16,159 nt of DNA, from the NCBI GenBank assembly GCA_017442765.1, contig JAFRZC010000199.1:1-16159 (forward strand), read 5' to 3'. The stretch is from Prevotella sp. (GTDB taxonomy: Bacteria > Bacteroidota > Bacteroidia > Bacteroidales > Bacteroidaceae). Both the position numbers and the translations under genes were made by a program. The notes under the pieces are model-generated. The model was not told the origin of the DNA, searched no databases, and worked only from the letters and a program-made list of their open reading frames with translations. Positions 12,894 through 16,159 of the stretch are shown piece after piece; within the stretch, counting starts at the first letter, position 1, and each line of letters begins with the position of its first letter.

Positions 12894-14105
12894 TCATGAC
12901 ACAATGACAGCCGGTGCGCTGTGGCAGGCGATGACGACACGGCTTCCGTCGGCCAGCGTGGTACCGAAGAGATAATCGTCGCCACCGTCCTTCAGATGCA
13001 GTTGCTTGCGCAGCTGGTCGGCAGTAAGAGGAAAGTTTCGCACGGCAACATTTGCCCTGTCTATGCCTTGCAGCAGTGTCTTAAGGCTTCGCTTGTTCAT
13101 TGTCGAGATTCCCGTAATAGAGAAAAAACGGCCAGGGAAGCTCCTGTCGAGTTTCCTTGCCACACATAGATGACTGTTGCCGCTGACGGGCTTCACGTGA
13201 TGACGCTCAGCCACATACGACGTGCACCCTGCTTTCAATATAGAGACATTAGGCTCGTATAGCCAGACGAAATCCTCAGCCTCCGGTAGAGACAGACTGC
13301 CGGCGACTGCCTTTCTTGCCTGAAGCCGTATGGTCTGACTGTCGTTGACCAGCACCAGCTCGTAATCGTCGTCGGGCCTGTCGGCACGGGTCATCTCCAC
13401 AAGCAGCTCTTTACATTCGTTTCTCACCGACACGACATGTACCCGCGTCACCCGACCCTTCCTGTCAGCGGCATTGTTGAGGTCGGCAACGGTCTTGCTG
13501 ATGTCGAGCATGGGCGAAAGCTTCACCAATATTCCGGAAGCTTTCTCCAGCATCGTGGGCAACAGACGGAGGAGGTCGGGCGTGCAGTCGGCAATGGCAA
13601 AAGTTCTTGCCCCGCTATGGTTGCGCCGGGCGGGGTCGATGTAGAGGAGGTCAACGGCAGGCATCGTTTGGAGAAATGTCTCACAATTATCGCATGTCGC
13701 GACTACACCGGAAAGTTGTAGAACGTTGAAATTTCCCGATGAAATGGCGCATAATTGAGGGTCGCGCTCCACATAGAGTGCTTTGCCGAACCGTTGCGAA
13801 AGAAAAGAGAAATCGACACCCAGTCCACCGGTCAGGTCGGCCATCGTTTTGTCCGGATGGTATTCAAACAGAGAAGCCTTATAGCGGGCTGTCTGTTCCG
13901 ACGAGCATTGTTCCATGTTCAGATGTGGCGGATAGACGATTTCCTCGTACTTTGCCCATGTCGGGATTTTCTTGCGGGCGATTTGCCAGCCTTGAATCTG
14001 CCGCAGCGCAAAAGGCATATCGACATCGGGATAGCGGGCTGCCTGAAGAGCGAGCGCACGAACGTCGTCGCCGCGATGGAGTCTGATAAAATCGCTCGTG
14101 TTCAT
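12894..14105 (-). CDS. THUMP-like class I SAM-dependent methyltransferase
   Basis: A 403-residue protein of the type annotated in Bacteroidales as THUMP-like domain protein (PG_1098-like). The N-terminal helical part is followed by a Rossmann methyltransferase core: motif I MADLTGGLGVDFSFLS (about residues 88-103), acidic E113 after the second strand (LYVERDP), and motif IV LLYIDPARR (153-161), a DPAR signature shared with RNA and DNA N-methyltransferases. The C-terminal half has a ferredoxin-like and THUMP-like region (VRNFPLTADQLRKQLHLKDGG). It is probably an RNA methyltransferase, but the target is not known. The frame is open further upstream to 14270, but the ATG at 14105 is chosen because it makes a 4-base overlap with the stop of the upstream gene and begins at the conserved sequence. 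Confidence 0.85.
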   Translation of the reverse strand: MNTSDFIRLHRGDDVRALALQAARYPDVDMPFALRQIQGWQIARKKIPTWAKYEEIVYPPHLNMEQCSSEQTARYKASLFEYHPDKTMADLTGGLGVDFSFLSQRFGKALYVERDPQLCAISSGNFNVLQLSGVVATCDNCETFLQTMPAVDLLYIDPARRNHSGARTFAIADCTPDLLRLLPTMLEKASGILVKLSPMLDISKTVADLNNAADRKGRVTRVHVVSVRNECKELLVEMTRADRPDDDYELVLVNDSQTIRLQARKAVAGSLSLPEAEDFVWLYEPNVSILKAGCTSYVAERHHVKPVSGNSHLCVARKLDRSFPGRFFSITGISTMNKRSLKTLLQGIDRANVAVRNFPLTADQLRKQLHLKDGGDDYLFGTTLADGSRVVIACHSAPAVIVS

Positions 14106-15583
14106 AACTGGTATTTGAGTGCCATCCGCAACTCGCGGGTAGCGGATTCTGTGGCAGGATGGTATTTGTAACGGGTGTGGCGCAGCAGATAGTCGCCTGC
14201 CACGCTGAGCCAATAGTGCTCCGAGAGGCGAATGCCGAGCACGGGCGTGACCACCGTCATCCACGTACACCCCGCATCGCCCTGCGTGGATGTCTTGTAG
14301 ATTTCGGGTTTATAGTGGGCCTCCTCATAGCTCTTCCAGGTGAACATGCGCACATATTCGGCTCTCACGTCAAGGCGCACACGCCGGGAAATTTCGACCA
14401 GCGAGAGCATCTTCGTGCTGAAGCCGCTGCCGAAGTTGTAGTTGCGCGTATGGTCGGCGGCGCTATAGTCTGTGAGCGAGCCGCCCAGTCCGATACCACT
14501 GGCAAAGACAGCCGCCTCGATGCGTGGCGACGAAGTGCCCTTGCCCGGTCGGCGGCAAAAGGTAAAGCCCGCGCCCAGGCTCGCGGCCTCGCTGAGGATA
14601 TAGGGAGTCTCGCCGTCGTGAATACTATTGGTATAGTGATAACCGAAAAACTGATACAACCCGAAGCCCGTCTGCCATGTTGAGGCGGAGTCGCTCATCT
14701 GCCAACCCTTCAGCCGCCCGATGATGTCGGCACGGTTAAGCATGTTCTGATGTGCCCCGACAACCACCCGCGCATCGGCCATGAAATAGTCGTAGGGCCT
14801 CTCTTTCCGCTGCGGAACGGCATTGCCATAGCGTATGGAGAAATCAAAAAAAACTGTGTTCATCGAGGATTTTTTGATGCCAGACGTATTGACGTGCCGC
14901 CATCCCGACGAGAAATTGAGGTCGATAGGCACCCGTTTGAAGTCGTGATAGAGATGGTGGCTCCTCCTGATACGCCAGGCATCGCCCCTGATGACGCGGT
15001 TCAGGCCACGTGGTGGGTCGATGGCGGCGGCAAGCAGCTCGGTCAGAAACCGGGGAAAGCCGCGCCGCCTGTCGTTGAGCACAAGCGACGACAGACGGTG
15101 AGTGACCTCGCCGATAGCGACACCGCCAAACGAGGTGGCCGCGAAGTCGTTGACCGACGGCAGCTCGCTCTCACCGGCAATCTCCCACAACAGACTTCCA
15201 CCGACAGCGAACGGAGCCGACTGCCAGAACGTCAGACCATTGGAGCGGGCCGAGTTGTAGTAGAGCGCGCCGTGATAGGGATGCTCGAAGAGATTGGTGT
15301 AAGCATAGTCGCTATCCCAGAACCATTCCCCCATCTTCGCATTGCGTCTGACAGTCTTCAGCGTCACCTTCGCAAAATCTTCCTTGAGCACGAAATGGTC
15401 GAAGGCCAGCAAACCGAGGTTGAGACCCTCCGACTCAACAAATGCCAGCCAGGGGCGAGGTTTAGGGGCAGGGGCTAAGCGCAACGAGTCGCTCTGCAAA
15501 ACACTGGCTTGCAGGGAGTCTTGCTGTGCGCAAAGCGGAAATGACAGACACGACAAGAGAAGTAGCAGCCATGTTCTTATCAT
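14102..15583 (-). CDS. DUF3943 outer-membrane protein
   Basis: A 493-residue exported protein from the ATG at 15583. A second start at 15595 would add four residues (MQEN), and the frame is open to 15616. The signal peptide is residues 1-20 (IRTWLLLLLSCLSFPLCAQ). The central DUF3943 signature is clear: NLFEHPYHGALYYNSARSNG, then TFWQSAPFAVGGSLLWE, PSVNDFAATSFGGVAIGEV and THRLSSLV. The remainder consists of alternating amphipathic strands ending in an aromatic-rich and basic segment with a terminal leucine (ELRMALKYQL), fitting a beta-barrel in the outer membrane. The function of the family is not established. It shares four bases with the methyltransferase gene behind it, so the two are translated together. 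Its promoter region is shared, back to back, with the plus-strand gene at 15687. Confidence 0.85.
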   Translation of the reverse strand: MIRTWLLLLLSCLSFPLCAQQDSLQASVLQSDSLRLAPAPKPRPWLAFVESEGLNLGLLAFDHFVLKEDFAKVTLKTVRRNAKMGEWFWDSDYAYTNLFEHPYHGALYYNSARSNGLTFWQSAPFAVGGSLLWEIAGESELPSVNDFAATSFGGVAIGEVTHRLSSLVLNDRRRGFPRFLTELLAAAIDPPRGLNRVIRGDAWRIRRSHHLYHDFKRVPIDLNFSSGWRHVNTSGIKKSSMNTVFFDFSIRYGNAVPQRKERPYDYFMADARVVVGAHQNMLNRADIIGRLKGWQMSDSASTWQTGFGLYQFFGYHYTNSIHDGETPYILSEAASLGAGFTFCRRPGKGTSSPRIEAAVFASGIGLGGSLTDYSAADHTRNYNFGSGFSTKMLSLVEISRRVRLDVRAEYVRMFTWKSYEEAHYKPEIYKTSTQGDAGCTWMTVVTPVLGIRLSEHYWLSVAGDYLLRHTRYKYHPATESATRELRMALKYQL

Positions 15584-15605
15584 GTTTTCTTGCATATCAA
15601 CACTG

Positions 15606-15613
15606 CAAAGATA
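15606..15613 (-). promoter_or_regulatory. Promoter -7 box of the DUF3943 gene
   Basis: TATCTTTG on the minus strand is a perfect TAnnTTTG box, followed by GCA as in the other sites of this window. It lies 22 bases before the ATG at 15583. No TTTG is found 19 bases upstream; the nearest lies only 10 bases away, so the -33 element is weak. Confidence 0.6.
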
Positions 15614-15656
15614 CAAAATAATTCAAATTCATTGTTCATTATTCATATTTTTTTTG

Positions 15657-15664
15657 TATTTTTG
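15657..15664 (+). promoter_or_regulatory. Promoter -7 box of the plus-strand GNAT-like gene
   Basis: TATTTTTG is a perfect TAnnTTTG box, also followed by GCA, 22 bases before the ATG at 15687. The -33 region is only partly matched (TTG at 15632-15634). Together with 15606-15613 it makes a compact divergent promoter region in an AT-rich stretch. Confidence 0.6.
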
Positions 15665-15686
15665 CAGGTTGAAACAATTATCACAC

Positions 15687-16159
15687 ATGGCAGACATAGA
15701 AATCAAGAAGGTAGCATCGAGGAAAGAACTCAAGCAATTCATCGAGTTTCATTACGACCTGTATAAGGATAATGCCTACGATGCGCCGACGCTGTTCAGC
15801 GACGACCTGAACACGCTGACCAAAGAAAAAAATGCGGCTTTCGACTTCTGCGAGGCGGAGTATTTCCTGGCTTACAAAGACGGCAAGCTGGCCGGACGTG
15901 TGGCCGCCATCATCAACCATAAGGCCAATAAACGCTGGGAGCGGCAGAGTGTGCGCTTCGGCTGGATCGACTTCATCGACGACATCGAGGTGTCCGCCGC
16001 ATTGCTCAAGGCCGTCGAGGACTATGGTCGCGAGAAGGGCATGACAGAGGTTATCGGTCCGTTGGGCTTCACCGACTTCGACCCCGAGGGCATGCTCACC
16101 GAGGGCTTCGAGGAGCTGGGCACCATGGCCACCATCTACAACTATCCCTACTATCCGCA
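15687..16159 (+). CDS. GNAT/YghO-like N-acetyltransferase-fold protein, C-terminus cut off by window edge
   Basis: 157 codons are visible from the ATG at 15687 with no stop before the window ends. The pattern matches the first half of a family of about 370 residues often annotated as GNAT or YghO-like. It opens with a short basic strand (IEIKKVASRKELKQFIEF), followed by HYDLYKDNAYDAPTLFSD and AEYFLAYKDGKLAGRVAAIIN (the typical GNAT strand pair, about residues 52-72). Next come RFGWIDFIDDIEVSAALLKAVEDYGREKGM and the conserved GPLGFTDFDPEGMLTEGFEELG (about 122-143). Acyl transfer is expected from the fold but the substrate is unknown. It is the only plus-strand gene, divergent from the DUF3943 gene. 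Confidence 0.75.
   Translation, partial: MADIEIKKVASRKELKQFIEFHYDLYKDNAYDAPTLFSDDLNTLTKEKNAAFDFCEAEYFLAYKDGKLAGRVAAIINHKANKRWERQSVRFGWIDFIDDIEVSAALLKAVEDYGREKGMTEVIGPLGFTDFDPEGMLTEGFEELGTMATIYNYPYYP

Noticed and set aside
14106..14270. 55-residue N-terminal extension of the methyltransferase
   Set aside because: It lies wholly inside the DUF3943 gene in another frame and looks like random sequence; the ATG at 14105 overlaps the stop as in the other gene pairs here.
15681..15920. Minus-strand open frame of 79 codons
   Set aside because: It is antisense to the start of the GNAT-like gene and crosses its ATG; it has no supporting pattern.

Overview
The window (about 55% GC by eye) looks like chromosomal DNA of a Bacteroidales bacterium, most likely Prevotella or a close relative. 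The reasons are Bacteroidetes-type promoters (TAnnTTTG boxes, one with a TTTG box exactly 19 bases upstream), a type IX secretion tail on one exported protein, and families typical of this order: DUF4965 glutaminase-like, DUF3943, THUMP-like methyltransferase, and split ResB/CcsA next to NrfHA. All genes run on the minus strand except the last.

Layout from the left. A glutaminase-family exported protein (1-2145, C-terminus outside the window) stands alone. Next is a tight respiratory operon, in transcription order nrfH (6754-6146), a small exported lipocalin-like protein of unknown role (6138-5557), nrfA (5541-4009), resB (4009-3050) and ccsA (3053-2256). Together they make a pentaheme ammonia-forming nitrite reductase, its quinol-oxidising tetraheme anchor, and a System II haem-ligation pair. 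The 757-base gap 6755-7511 holds tandem promoter-like sites, hairpins, a strong terminator and one copy of a composite repeat.

The next operon runs dusB (12358-11387), a CE1-type esterase (11390-10200), an FG-GAP/T9SS surface protein (10203-8239) and an SGNH hydrolase (8225-7512). A tRNA-modification gene is thus directly joined by 4-base overlaps to exported hydrolase-type genes. A second 535-base gap (12359-12893) carries a consensus promoter for dusB and the second copy of the composite repeat. Further right, a DUF3943 outer-membrane protein gene (15583-14102) overlaps a THUMP-like SAM methyltransferase gene (14105-12894). Divergent from these, on the plus strand, a GNAT-like gene starts at 15687 and runs off the window.

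The most unusual signal is in the repeats. A roughly 185-base element occurs twice (7110-7300 and 12567-12748) with the same order of parts: 9-base TATAAG-type units, an imperfect hairpin, two CGAAAGACCGT units 22 bases apart, a perfect AAACATATATGTTT palindrome, and four GATGAGG-type heptamers. Heptamer arrays also lie inside genes. They encode the signal peptides of two adjacent exported proteins and the linker before a type IX sorting tail.
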